Source: Ascoidea rubescens DSM 1968 (lineage: Eukaryota; Ascomycota; Saccharomycetes; Ascoideales; Ascoideaceae). Taken from it: 64,000 nt of DNA. Below the pieces are notes generated by a model that saw only the letters and a program-made list of their open reading frames with translations, was not told the origin of the DNA and did not search any database. Position numbers and translations under genes: made by a program. Positions 54,763 through 64,000 of this stretch are shown piece by piece (within the stretch, counting starts at the first letter, position 1; every line of letters begins with the position of its first letter). The DNA is taken from assembly GCF_001661345.1 (NCBI RefSeq), contig NW_017962913.1, forward strand, positions 1,741,428 to 1,805,427, given 5' to 3'.

Positions 54763-56277
54763 ATGAGATACATAGGAGGAGCATGGAGCTTTTGGACACA
54801 CTATTCAACAATAAGCCCACTCAACACCTCAAACACACGATTCCACCCAAGGGTCAAAGCTGTGATCTCCCAGATGGACATGATAGCCCCAAGGTTTTCT
54901 TTGAATAAAGGCGACATCGAGATTATCACCAGCCCAGAGGTGTTTTATCAGCAGTTGAAGGAAAAGGCCAGCCATGCCCAGGAAAGGATATTTCTCTCGT
55001 CTCTCTACATTGGCAAGAACCAGAACGAGCTTGTGGAGTGTTTGCGACAGACGATGATCGAAAAACCCAACTTGAAGGTCTCCATCCTCACTGATGCTTT
55101 GAGAGGCACTAGAGAAGCTCCCTCAAAGTCCTCAGCTTCTCTATTGGCAAGATTGTACAAGGAATTTGGCAACAGAATTGACATCAGAATGTACCACACT
55201 CCGAATCTTACTGGTTTGAAGAAGTATCTTATCCCCAAAAGACTCAACGAGGGCTGGGGTTTGCAGCACATGAAATTGTATGGATTCGACGATGAGATTA
55301 TATTATCTGGTGCTAACCTATCATCAGACTACTTCACCAACAGACAGGATCGTTACTATGTTTTCAAATCAAAGGATCTAACAAACTACTATTACAATAT
55401 CCAAAAGGCAGTCGGCTCTATCAGTTATAAAGTGGTTTACGAAGATAGCGACAAACAGTTCAAACTAACCTGGCCAACTTCAAACTTCACTTCAGAACCT
55501 CATTTGGATACTAAAAGGTTTGTTTTGGAGTCAACGTCTTTGCTAGAGCCCTTGATCAGAAAGAAAACAATTGGTGATTACGAAGAAATGATTACTGACG
55601 AGGAGTTAAACAAATCAGAAACAATTGTTTATCCTGTATCACAATTCACACCACTATTGAATCCTGATGCTTCAACTGAAAAACCTATTGTCTTGCGATT
55701 ATTGTCGTATCTCGATAACCCCAACATTCAATGGACTTTCACTGCTGGCTATTTTAACATGCACAACGACGTTAAAAGAAGATTGTTAAATGCTACTTCT
55801 ATTGGCAATGTTATTACAGCTTCACCCGAGGCTAATGGCTTCTACAAATCAAAAGGAATCTCAAAATACTTGCCTCCTGCTTATTTGTATCTTGCTCGAA
55901 CATTTCTCAATGAAGTCAAAGAAGCCAAAAAAGAATCCCTAGTATCGGTTATGGAATGGAAGAAGGGAGTGGTGAACACTCCCAATGGTTGGTCTTATCA
56001 TGCTAAGGGCTTATGGATCAGCGACCCAGATGATACAAAACCATGTATAACGATTATTGGTTCATCAAATTACACCAGAAGAGCTTACTCTTTGGATTTG
56101 GAGTCCAATGCTGTGATTGTTACAAAAGACGAGAATCTCAAACAGCAAATGCAAAATGAGGTTGACAACATAATGCAAAATACAAAAAAGTTGTCTATTG
56201 AAGATTTTGAGAAAGACAACAGACACATTTCTAAAGGAGTTATATTAGCCACAAAGCTTCTTGGAAATAAACTATAG
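54763..56277 (+). CDS. PGS1: Phosphatidylglycerophosphate synthase
   Basis: 504 residues from the ATG at 54763 (MRYIGGAWSFWTHYS), against 521 in S. cerevisiae; the frame is open 15 codons upstream, but only to a TTG. It makes phosphatidylglycerol phosphate from CDP-diacylglycerol and glycerol-3-phosphate, the first step to cardiolipin in the inner mitochondrial membrane. Phospholipase-D-type HKD motifs: H169-M-K171 (LQHMKLYGFDDEIILSGANL) and H413-A-K415 (SYHAKGLWISDPDD, followed by IIGSSNYTRRAYSLDLESNA). Also RIFLSSLYIGKNQNELVECL. The end LATKLLGNKL matches the yeast end ATSILGKKL. The N-terminus is short for a mitochondrial presequence. Confidence 0.96.
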   Translation: MRYIGGAWSFWTHYSTISPLNTSNTRFHPRVKAVISQMDMIAPRFSLNKGDIEIITSPEVFYQQLKEKASHAQERIFLSSLYIGKNQNELVECLRQTMIEKPNLKVSILTDALRGTREAPSKSSASLLARLYKEFGNRIDIRMYHTPNLTGLKKYLIPKRLNEGWGLQHMKLYGFDDEIILSGANLSSDYFTNRQDRYYVFKSKDLTNYYYNIQKAVGSISYKVVYEDSDKQFKLTWPTSNFTSEPHLDTKRFVLESTSLLEPLIRKKTIGDYEEMITDEELNKSETIVYPVSQFTPLLNPDASTEKPIVLRLLSYLDNPNIQWTFTAGYFNMHNDVKRRLLNATSIGNVITASPEANGFYKSKGISKYLPPAYLYLARTFLNEVKEAKKESLVSVMEWKKGVVNTPNGWSYHAKGLWISDPDDTKPCITIIGSSNYTRRAYSLDLESNAVIVTKDENLKQQMQNEVDNIMQNTKKLSIEDFEKDNRHISKGVILATKLLGNKL

Positions 56278-56628
56278 TAATAATAAAAAAAGAAAAGAAA
56301 AGAAAAATTAATGAAATTATGTGTATAAAATATGTTATGAAATTGTAAATATACAAAGCTTTTTTATTTTATTTTATTTTTATTTTGGAAAAATTTGTGT
56401 TATTTTAATTTTAAAGAAAAAATCAGTGTATAAAAATTGATATACGATATTTACACTATTTTTACTAATAAAGTTGATGTCATTTATAAATAAATTGTAA
56501 AAGTATAGAGAATATATTTTTCTTATCTTCTTTAAAGTATATTGTTAAAAAAAAAATGGAATATTGTTAGAATTAATAAGGATGGAGAAAAAAATAAAAA
56601 TAAAAATGCTAAAGTTTAGGTAATACAT
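56278..56628. other. Convergent intergenic region
   Basis: 351 bp of AT-rich DNA between the PGS1 stop and the oxygenase-like gene stop, with AAAAG and TTTTA runs. Nothing else seen. Confidence 0.5.
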
Positions 56629-57873
56629 TTAATGCCAGTTGTATTCTGGACATGAGGTTTCTGGAAGTTCTCCTAAACTTCTGAAGCTAGAGAAATCAAC
56701 TGTTTCCTTCTTCAGGGAAGCGAAAGAAGTACCATCAGCGTACATTGGGTCAAATTGTTTTCCATGTTCCTTCTCAATGGCAAAATGTTTCTTAACCATC
56801 TCTCCAACAACAGTTTGATAGTAAACAACACCTCTTTCTTTTAATGGATGTAAAAATCCAGTTGAATAAACACCTTGATTTAAATTTTTTTGAGTCAATT
56901 CACATAAATCAAAATCTTCAATTTCAACTTGTTGCAAAAAATCAACAAATTCTTTTTTCTCTTTCTCAGCCAATCCTTTTTTAGTATAGATATCATATTG
57001 TAAAACTGTATGAGTTGGTGTAATTGGCAAAACTCTGATGGAGTACCATGCTGGAGAATAGCAGTTGATACCATTGGTTGGATAGAGATAAACCCATAAA
57101 CCATCAAACTCACCACCTGGATTAGCTTCTTTTCGAACTTCAGGAAGTTTTTTTTCAGATTTTCCCCAGGCAAACCATGATGACTCAACATCTGGATCAA
57201 CCTCTTCTTTGAGAACACTGATGTCTTCTCTCACAATTTCGGCGTAATGACGACAGTAATTGGTCTTTGGAATCACTTTGTAAGTATTCATTTTGAATGC
57301 AGTGTTTAAACCTGGGTGAGCAGTTGGACAGTGATAACATTCTTGATATCCATCCATCAATGTTTTCCAGTTAAATTTGCCATCTAATTCGTATGACATA
57401 TAATACTGGTAATCTGAAAAATTATATTCTTTCATTTCCTCTTGTAGGCCTAAATAGTATTCGTCAAATGGAATAGGTCCTTCTTTGACTAGGTTGAAGT
57501 TAACAAATATTAAACCTTGATCAGTAACAAAAGTGTGAATTGGAACCAAGTCAACTGGTTTGGTTAGATCAACCTTCTTAGAGGGTTTATGGTAAGCCTT
57601 AAAACTTGATTCACCTATTCTGATAATATAAAACTCAGTGCTCATGATATTAAAAAGAAAATAGTCCCCATCTTTACTGAATTTGTATTTGTGTGTGCAA
57701 TACAACCACCCTTTGTTAAAGATCGATCTTTTTTCCAAATCAAAAACAGCTTGTGAGGTCCACCAAGTAGCAGGAAGAGTATGTTCTCCTGGTAATAATT
57801 TTTCAGCTTCACTGTATTCTGGTGGTTTTGAAATAGTGTAGGTTTTGGTTTGAGAAGCAACAGCAGCAGGCAT
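56629..57873 (-). CDS. Ring-hydroxylating-oxygenase homologue lacking the Rieske cluster site
   Basis: 414 residues, ATG at 57873. The catalytic half is typical of the alpha subunits of Rieske oxygenases (choline-monooxygenase-like): NWKTLMDGYQECYHCPTAHP holds the mononuclear-iron ligands (H181, H186, with E178), and VEIEDFDLCELTQKNLNQGV gives the likely third ligand Asp near 320. The N-terminal half shows the family flank IFNKGWLYCTHKYKFSKDGD and, after the gap, VPIHTFVTDQGLIFVNFNL. Between them, where family members have CxH...CxxH ligands for the [2Fe-2S] cluster (AFHNVCRHR ... CKYHGW), this protein reads FKAYHKPSKKVDLTKPVDL: the cluster loops, roughly 50-60 residues, are missing in frame. 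It cannot bind a Rieske cluster at this site. Substrate unknown. Confidence 0.9.
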   Translation of the reverse strand: MPAAVASQTKTYTISKPPEYSEAEKLLPGEHTLPATWWTSQAVFDLEKRSIFNKGWLYCTHKYKFSKDGDYFLFNIMSTEFYIIRIGESSFKAYHKPSKKVDLTKPVDLVPIHTFVTDQGLIFVNFNLVKEGPIPFDEYYLGLQEEMKEYNFSDYQYYMSYELDGKFNWKTLMDGYQECYHCPTAHPGLNTAFKMNTYKVIPKTNYCRHYAEIVREDISVLKEEVDPDVESSWFAWGKSEKKLPEVRKEANPGGEFDGLWVYLYPTNGINCYSPAWYSIRVLPITPTHTVLQYDIYTKKGLAEKEKKEFVDFLQQVEIEDFDLCELTQKNLNQGVYSTGFLHPLKERGVVYYQTVVGEMVKKHFAIEKEHGKQFDPMYADGTSFASLKKETVDFSSFRSLGELPETSCPEYNWH

Positions 57874-58917
57874 TTTTGATTAGTTGTGAAATCGAGATGT
57901 ATTGATTGAATTGATTCTTTATAAAGCTAATTTTTCTTGTGTGAAAGTTGTAATGGCCAGCATAAAATTAAGCTCCAAATTCATCATATTTATACCATTT
58001 CCTCAATCATTCCCCCACTACTATAATCAACATATATCAAGGCTCAAACTTATAAATGTTCACCATCTGAATCTAAATCTAAATCCAAATCAGCATTTGA
58101 ATTCATTTAGAGTGTTGATCAATCAGAACTCCATTGCTTCCAGCCAATAAGGATCACTGTGTGATAAAGAAATATCTGCAAGCATCTCTTTTCCATTGAT
58201 ATCTCGGTTTATCAGCCACTAGATTGCATCTATCGAGTATCTAACAATCTTGCTTTACAATAACAGCAAGTCAAATTCTGTGCTATCTCCAGAATCCAAA
58301 TTAGGCAGGTCAAATATATTCCAGCTTTCACTTACATTGGCCCGACAAACAACTCTAATTATTTCATTAAAATTGTATCTTCAAGACAGGTTTCACAGCA
58401 GTTTTCGAGTTCGGAATTTGTTTCTAAAAGAACTTGTTCTTTATATTTGTTGGTGAAAGAAGATTTTATGACTTGTCAGAGCTGAAACTTATGTCAAAAC
58501 TTACAAAGCAAACAATGCACAAAACGACAGTAAGTAGAGGAAAGGGAATTAAATGCTGATTTATTCGAGATGGAATAATTGAGAGAACCTTTATGACAAA
58601 AAAATAGCATGGAAATATATTAACAGTGGCAAATTGAGATTGGGAATCAAAAGATAAGGAGCTTTATGTCATACGTTGAAGTTAACCAGAAATCCAAAGA
58701 TCATTATTCTCAACTCATTGAGTAGAATTCAGACAAAGGTGGAAAAAAAGAAAAAAAAAAAATAAAACATTTAATTTTTGGCATTTAATTCCTCTAAACC
58801 TACTATTAATAAATATATACTTTTGCAGCTTTGTTTTTTTTTAAAAAAAAAGTAGAATTGATAAATTATAATATGTACATGAATATGAATTCGAATGGAT
58901 AAGGAGAAATTGACTGA
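57874..58917. other. Intergenic region upstream of the oxygenase-like gene
   Basis: About 1 kb between two leftward genes. A 65-codon + strand frame from an ATG at 57953 (MASIKLSSKFIIF) has no recognisable features and overlaps the presumed promoter, so I do not call it. The rest is AT-rich with poly-A runs at about 58741-58766 and 58840-58850. Confidence 0.5.
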
Positions 58918-60105
58918 TTAGTTGAGTCTTGACAAAAAGGCATCTTTTGTTCTAATAACAGTGTCTACTCTTCGTTTTTCGTCGTTCCAACGTTTAATTA
59001 CTATTGTTTTCTTGCCAGGTTTGTTGGCTATTGCAAGAGTTTCAGGCAAAACAGGTTTGAGGTATTTTCTTCTCAACTGTACTATTTCTTTTCGGGAATA
59101 AAATGGTTGGTTAATTAATTGCAATATTTTTTTTTTTGTGTCAAGATTTATAATAGGATTTTTTACTAAGGAGTCTAGCTGAGAAATGATATTTTCCTTA
59201 GAAGAATCTTTTTCTTCTTTTGATAGTTTTTTATATAGCATAAATTTTGAGTCAAAATCAACAAGAGGATCAATTATATTAGATAATTTTTCGTAATTTT
59301 CTTTTTTGGTTTGAAAGTCCTCTTGAGTCAACTCTCCTCTTTTAACAGCTAGTTTCAAATCATATATATGGTTGAAAGTTATTAAACCAGATGCGTCTTC
59401 TAAAGCTTGCCCGTTTTTGCAATATCTTGAGAGCAAGACCAATCTATCAGTTATCAAATCCAAATCAGATTCAGAAAAGGATTCGCTAGTAATCAGAGAC
59501 AATTGCTCAGCATACAATTTTTTTAGTTGTTCATTCTTCAATTGACGATTTTGTAGCTGATCGAAAATTCTGGAAGAATCTAAGTATTCCTTTCTTGACA
59601 TATTGCGCTCTTCCTTTTCGGCTTCAATAGGATCAGTCAATAATTGGTAACCAAATCTTCTTACTCTTGGTTCCCAATGAGGAGTTGGCAATCTCAAGTC
59701 TTCCCTTAAAGCAACACCAATGAATTTTCTCTTTGGATGAAAAGGATCCAAATAGAAACGAACAAAACCTGGCTCTAGAGCAAAAATTGTATAATCTTTA
59801 CCAATACCAACATTTTCGCCTGGGTAAAATTTGGAACCTCTCTGTCTCATAATGATTTCACCAGTTTGCACTAATTGGCCTTCATGTTTTTTAGGACCCA
59901 AACGACGACCAGCAGAATTAAAATTATTGGTTTTACCACCACCAGCTTTTTTCGTTGAAGTACGCACGAACTGGAGAGAGTCAAGGGCACCAGTGGCATT
60001 GTATAGTAGGCTGTTGGACAAAGGCAAGGAGGGACGTAAGCAGGATCTCAAGGTAGAACTAGACCTTAACATATCAGCCGAAAAGGTTTTATTGAAGACA
60101 GACAT
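58918..60105 (-). CDS. MRP7: Mitochondrial ribosomal protein bL27m
   Basis: 395 residues, ATG at 60105 (MSVFNKTFSADMLRSS). A presequence-like basic N-terminus is followed by the bL27 core: RTSTKKAGGGKTNNFNSAGR, RLGPKKHEGQLVQTGEIIMR and QRGSKFYPGENVGIGKDYTI, then FALEPGFVRF. The remaining 250 residues form the fungal C-terminal extension (S. cerevisiae Mrp7 is 371 residues in all). bL27 sits at the peptidyl-transferase centre of the large mitoribosomal subunit. Lies 222 bp downstream of SGF29 on the same strand. Confidence 0.95.
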   Translation of the reverse strand: MSVFNKTFSADMLRSSSTLRSCLRPSLPLSNSLLYNATGALDSLQFVRTSTKKAGGGKTNNFNSAGRRLGPKKHEGQLVQTGEIIMRQRGSKFYPGENVGIGKDYTIFALEPGFVRFYLDPFHPKRKFIGVALREDLRLPTPHWEPRVRRFGYQLLTDPIEAEKEERNMSRKEYLDSSRIFDQLQNRQLKNEQLKKLYAEQLSLITSESFSESDLDLITDRLVLLSRYCKNGQALEDASGLITFNHIYDLKLAVKRGELTQEDFQTKKENYEKLSNIIDPLVDFDSKFMLYKKLSKEEKDSSKENIISQLDSLVKNPIINLDTKKKILQLINQPFYSRKEIVQLRRKYLKPVLPETLAIANKPGKKTIVIKRWNDEKRRVDTVIRTKDAFLSRLN

Positions 60106-60327
60106 CTCGACAAAAGCTGGTGTATGTTTTTGGCTTTGCGATCAAGAACCAGACTCTTCGCCAATGATAAAACCACTTTTCACTGATTTTCATTTCTTTC
60201 AAACAGAGAAAGCAGAAAATATAAACGTGACCCCTCGTAAACAAGACAAACAACAGAAACACGCTGGTTGCAGCAGACCCCTACCTGCAGTACCGGAACA
60301 TCCAGCGGACCAGCATTTACACACCTG
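60106..60327. other. Short spacer between SGF29 and MRP7
   Basis: 222 bp. It must hold the SGF29 3' end and MRP7 promoter. GC-richer around 60260-60320; no motif recognised. Confidence 0.5.
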
Positions 60328-61497
60328 TTATTTGGGAAAGGGAAGCACAAATCTTCGCTGAACCTCAGTTTCTTTGCCTTCTTCTTCCTCTCCTTCAAAT
60401 TTAAGACGACAGCGACCGTCTCTTTTGGAAGATATAACTTCAGCTGGGTAGAATGTGGTTGTTTCGGGATATCGAGCCAACACCCTGCTTCTGTTAGGAT
60501 AATTTTTGAGACTAGAAACATCTTGGGCTGAAGGTATTAGGATGATTTCTTTCCAGTCCACATCATAGACCTGACAGAAATTGTTGTCGTCAGGTTCAGG
60601 ATCTCTGATTTTAAAATGAGTCAAATCAATCACTTTGGTAACTTCACACTGGATCCAGTCACTTGAAGTGGGTGTTCTCAACTTGTACGCCACCTCAGAA
60701 CCAATCACAATGGGGGTTGATGTATTATATTGGGAAGTGAAGTAACTTTTCCCCTTTTTCACATTGCTTTTGGCTCTTCTGTTCAATGATATTGGTGCAG
60801 GTACTGCCTTGCCGCTCAAATTGTCTCTTTTACTTGTAGAGTTTACATCATTGTTGAAATCGCTGTCAATGGCATTGGTGTTGAGATTGTTTCCTGTGTA
60901 ATTATAGCTGTGGCCAGTGCTAGTGCTAGCGTTATTGTTGTTGCTCCCACTGATACTATTACCGTTATTGTTACTGATATTGTGACCGTGGGTGTTATGG
61001 CTATTGTGAAGACTGTGACTATTGTGACTATTGTGATTATTGTGAGAATTGTGATTATTGTGAGAATTGTAATTGAGCTTAGTGTCACTGATATTTGTGT
61101 TTGGATTGAAATCGTTCTTGGAGAGCCCACCTCCTGGCATTGAATCGGATAGGCTGTTTCTTTTGCTTTCCATCGCCTCGTCGCCAGACTTGTAACTTGG
61201 ACCGGTGCTGCTTCTGTTGCCAGGTAGTTTTGGAGAAGCAGAAGCTCTTTTGGCGTTTATCAATAGATCGACGTTTTCCAAGACAGTGCCCAACAATCGA
61301 TCGCACTGATCAACGTTCTCCCTGTGTTGGTTCAACGTGGCAATCAAGTCCTTCAACCTGTCTGCTGGCGAACTGCTCAACCTGGCCTCGCTGGCCTCGA
61401 TCGTCAAGGGATCCAACGAGTTGATCCTGTTGGCGGTAAACACGTCCTGCAACGTCGTGGTGATGATGTCCCATTTGTCCTCCAAGTTGCCTCCCAT
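60328..61497 (-). CDS. SGF29: SAGA-associated factor Sgf29 (tandem Tudor)
   Basis: 389 residues, ATG at 61497 (MGGNLEDKWDIITTTLQD). A helical N-terminus (to about 85) is joined by a long Ser/Asn/His-rich linker to the SGF29 C-terminal tandem Tudor domain, about 245-389: STPIVIGSEVAYKLRTPTSS, DWIQCEVTKVIDLTHFKIRD, SRVLARYPETTTFYPAEVIS, ending RRFVLPFPK. The last four motifs match the H3K4me2/3-reading domain. Sgf29 anchors the SAGA acetyltransferase module to H3K4-methylated promoters. S. cerevisiae Sgf29 is 259 residues; the extra length is the linker. The first third of the gene is GC-rich, with TTG but no CTG for Leu. Confidence 0.93.
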   Translation of the reverse strand: MGGNLEDKWDIITTTLQDVFTANRINSLDPLTIEASEARLSSSPADRLKDLIATLNQHRENVDQCDRLLGTVLENVDLLINAKRASASPKLPGNRSSTGPSYKSGDEAMESKRNSLSDSMPGGGLSKNDFNPNTNISDTKLNYNSHNNHNSHNNHNSHNSHSLHNSHNTHGHNISNNNGNSISGSNNNNASTSTGHSYNYTGNNLNTNAIDSDFNNDVNSTSKRDNLSGKAVPAPISLNRRAKSNVKKGKSYFTSQYNTSTPIVIGSEVAYKLRTPTSSDWIQCEVTKVIDLTHFKIRDPEPDDNNFCQVYDVDWKEIILIPSAQDVSSLKNYPNRSRVLARYPETTTFYPAEVISSKRDGRCRLKFEGEEEEGKETEVQRRFVLPFPK

Positions 61498-61832
61498 TTG
61501 TGTTGTCTCTGCCCCTGCGCTTCACCCTGAGTTCATCTCTTGCTTTGCTCTCTCTCCAGGCCCAAGCTACTCCTCCACCACAAACACCGCTGGAAACTGC
61601 ACCTGCACCGTCACGTGCCGCTGTGGGAGCGAAAAAAAGTGAGTGAAATGCTGAAAATTTAATTCTTCGCCTGTTGGTCCAAGACTGAAAACTTTCTCAG
61701 ACTGTTATTGATTGTGATAGACGCTTTATTCAGAATTGAATTGGGCATCATAGTCAACCTTATCATCCGTACAGGCGCCAACTTATTTATCTCTTGTTAT
61801 CATTTTTATTAATTTACTTGGTTCTACTGAAC
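61498..61832. promoter_or_regulatory. Divergent promoter of SGF29 and the GBP2/HRB1-like gene
   Basis: 335 bp. GC-rich next to SGF29 with CACGTG at 61612-61617, becoming AT-rich toward the rightward ATG. Confidence 0.55.
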
Positions 61833-64000
61833 ATGTCTGAGGCAATGGATATTGATGACTACTCGAAGGACGAGCGTGATCGTTCTCGTTCTCCTGTTCG
61901 AAGAGACTCCCATGATAAAGGCAGAGATTTTTATGACAAGGGAAGGGATTCCTATGAAAGAAGGGACAGAAGCAGGGGTGACTACCGAAGAGACAGAGGT
62001 TATGGTAGAGACAATCGTTCTTATGGTGGAAGAGACAGGTACAGTGGAAGAGACAAAGGTTATGGAAGAGAAAGATATTCTAGAGACAGACCTTATGACA
62101 GAGACAGAAGACCTGCACCATCCTACTCCAAATTCGGTTTATTTGCTGATAAGACCAACAGAAACTATTCCAAAAGTATTTTCATTGGTAATTTACCATT
62201 TGACTGCGAGTGGTCTCAACTAGAAACTCATTTCAAAGAAGGTATGTATTAATTGTGGGGGGTTTTTTTTTTTATAAATTGAATTAAAATAACTATAATC
62301 TAAAGGAAATAATTATAAAGTTGAAAAAACCCAACTAAAACACATTCAATCAGATTGATCATTACAACTGCAGAAAATAAGTAAAATAAGAAAAAAAAAA
62401 AAGATAAAATAGGAATAATCAAACTGTCTAATTTCTAATAATAAAAGAAATAGGTAAAAGAAACATTTATTATAGATCAAATCAACATAAAAAATTGAAA
62501 GTTGAAAATTAAAAATTAGAAATTAAAAAATAGACATTACAAGACAAAAAATAAAGATCAAAAAATAAAGATCAAAAAGTAAAAAGTAAAAATTAACAAT
62601 AAAAATCAAAATAGCTATAATTTTTAATTTAATATTATTCTGCTTGGTTTTTCTTCTTTTGTGCTTTGACATTTAATTTTATGAGAATTGTTAAAAGTGT
62701 TTGTATTATTCTGCTTTGTTGTTTTCTTAATATTTTAGAATATTTTAAAATATCTTTATTGTGGTTCTCTTTTTTTGTATTTTCACTCAATGTTAATCTG
62801 ATACAAAATAGTATAATTTAGATCTATCCGAGATGATTGTTGCGAGCTATCTTTTATTTTTATGCTTGTTTATTGTCACAAATTTCACAAAGATGCTTTT
62901 TGCGTTATTTTCGTTTTTTGTTTTATGATATGGTTATTTTTTTTCCTTAATATTGCATTATTTATTAATTGCAGTTGCTAACATACGGTATTTTAGTCGG
63001 TGAGGTTGCTAGAGCTGATATTGTTACATCCCATGGTGTTTCCAGAGGTATGGGGTAAGTAAAAATAACTGAAACTATTTTTTTTTTCCTTCTTTGCTTG
63101 TTTTTACTTGTTTTTGATTAAATTTTGCTAGAATACTAACGTCTTCAAATAATAATAATTATAATTTGATTTGTATTAGAACTGTGGAATTTGTTAATGA
63201 AGAAGACGTGCAAAAAGCTATTGACAGGTTCAATCATACCACATTTTTAGGCCGTGAAATCTTTGTTAGAGAAGATAATCCCCCTCCTGAACAAAGAGAC
63301 AGCGGTCGTGATCGTTATAGTGATCGTTACAGAGAAAGAGACAGATATGATCGTAACCGTGATCGTGATCGTGGAAGATTTGGTGGAAGAGATAGATACG
63401 ATCGTGGTGGTCGTGATGATCGCAGATATGATAGACATGACCGATATGATAGAGAAGGTGGCTCATACAACACTTCAAAAGGGTATGAGATTTTTGTTGC
63501 TAACTTGCCATTCAGTGTCAACTGGCAACGTCTAAAAGATCTTTTCCGTGAGATTGGCGATATCATTCGTGCAGATGTTGCTGAAGATTATAGAGGTCGT
63601 TCCAAAGGATATGGAACTGTCAGTTTTGCTACCAAAGAAGAATCAGATAGGGCGATTGAGAAATTCAATGGCCGTGAAGTTGAAGGCAGACAGTTAGACG
63701 TGAGAGCAAGTAAATTCAATCCACCAGACGAAAGCAATGATGAAGATGGCGAAAGAGACTTTGGCAGAAGGAGCTCATCACGCAGCCAATCATCCAAACC
63801 CAAAGATGAAGACGATTTCCCAGAAGGAATCAGAGGATTGGGAGAGAAGAGTAATACCATTTTTGCTAGCAACTTGCCATGGTCCACCTCTGATGATGAT
63901 TTGTATGATTTGTTTGAAACTGTTGGTGTTGTTGACAAAGCTAAAATCCAGCTTGACTCGACTGGAAGAGGCAATGGGTCAGCAGTTGTTAGATTTGAAC
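61833..64000 (+). CDS. GBP2: GBP2/HRB1-like RNA-binding protein, three RRMs, 3' end outside the window
   Basis: Exons 61833-62241, 62997-63054 and 63180 to beyond 64000. ATG at 61833 (MSEAMDIDDYSKDERDRSRS). An Arg/Asp/Ser/Gly-rich N-terminus precedes RRM1 (SIFIGNLPFDCEWSQLETHF, ending REIFVREDNPPPE), a second Arg/Asp-rich spacer, RRM2 (YEIFVANLPFSVNWQRLKDL), and RRM3, entered at NTIFASNLPWSTSDDDLYDL and cut by the window edge. The REDNPPPE ending of RRM1 and the NLPFSxNWQxLKDxF pattern of RRM2 are like S. cerevisiae Gbp2/Hrb1, SR-like shuttling proteins that couple splicing quality control to mRNA export. Both introns interrupt RRM1. Which of the two paralogues it corresponds to is not meaningful outside Saccharomyces. 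Confidence 0.9.
62242..62996 (+). other. Intron 1 of the GBP2/HRB1-like gene (755 nt)
   Basis: Donor GTATGT at 62242; branch TGCTAAC at 62976-62982; acceptor TTTTAG ending at 62996, only 15 nt from the branch A. Phase 1. It is long for a yeast intron. Retention stops translation after three intron codons. An earlier CAG at 62972-62974 would shift the frame into a stop. The middle is A-rich with short direct repeats. Confidence 0.85.
63055..63179 (+). other. Intron 2 of the GBP2/HRB1-like gene (125 nt)
   Basis: Donor GTAAGT at 63055-63060, perfect branch TACTAAC at 63134-63140, acceptor ATTAG ending at 63179. Phase 2; splicing restores GGA ACT GTG GAA TTT, the RGMGTVEF stretch of RRM1. Confidence 0.9.

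Noticed and set aside
57902-58150. 82-codon plus-strand ORF in the oxygenase promoter
   Set aside because: Upstream part lacks ATG; from the inner ATG it is 65 codons of Leu/Asn/Ile-rich sequence with no known features.

Overview
The window reads as nuclear DNA of a budding yeast (Saccharomycotina). It is AT-rich, with about two dozen protein genes that are mostly intronless. The few introns are short and carry yeast-type GTATGT/GTAAGT donors and TACTAAC-like branch sites. Leucine is written mainly TTG/TTA, and CTG looked scarce in the conserved stretches I read by eye. Many proteins carry long asparagine runs. I cannot name the species. A SCAP-like sterol sensor argues against the Saccharomyces and Candida lineages, which are thought to have lost SCAP, and suggests an earlier-branching lineage. 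I saw no tRNA, rRNA, CRISPR array or intact mobile element.

Layout. 0-10 kb: UBA1 (ubiquitin E1); a 3 kb gene-free stretch; two tandem three-exon genes for tiny Cys-rich proteins; a CpG-rich intergenic block. 10-24 kb: an Asn/Ser-rich protein, a PEX11/PEX25-type peroxisome protein, a zinc-less MDR oxidoreductase, ISY1, an SSY1-like amino-acid sensor with a very long N-terminus, a poly-Asn protein, and OPI3 with a UAS-INO-like site upstream. 24-40 kb: a probable LST4 divergent from an ALR/MNR2 Mg2+ transporter across a 126 bp promoter, MPD1, a small new ORF, a low-complexity protein, and APC4 convergent with a LYR-like protein. 40-52 kb: a type A J-protein whose ATG is created by splicing, a KEN-box protein (possible securin), RVS161, the SCAP homologue, and a membrane protein of unknown role. 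52-64 kb: a decayed locus, PGS1, a ring-hydroxylating-oxygenase relative without a Rieske cluster site, MRP7/bL27m, SGF29, and the first part of a GBP2/HRB1-type three-RRM protein cut by the window end.

The genes are the usual yeast housekeeping mixture, not a functional cluster. Several touch membrane lipids or nutrient sensing (OPI3, PGS1, SCAP, SSY1, LST4), but nothing suggests co-regulation as a unit. The items most worth following are the Rieske-less oxygenase, the SCAP homologue, the start codon split by an intron, the tandem Cys-rich micro-genes, the GC/CpG islands at gene 5' ends, and the decayed nuclease-like locus.
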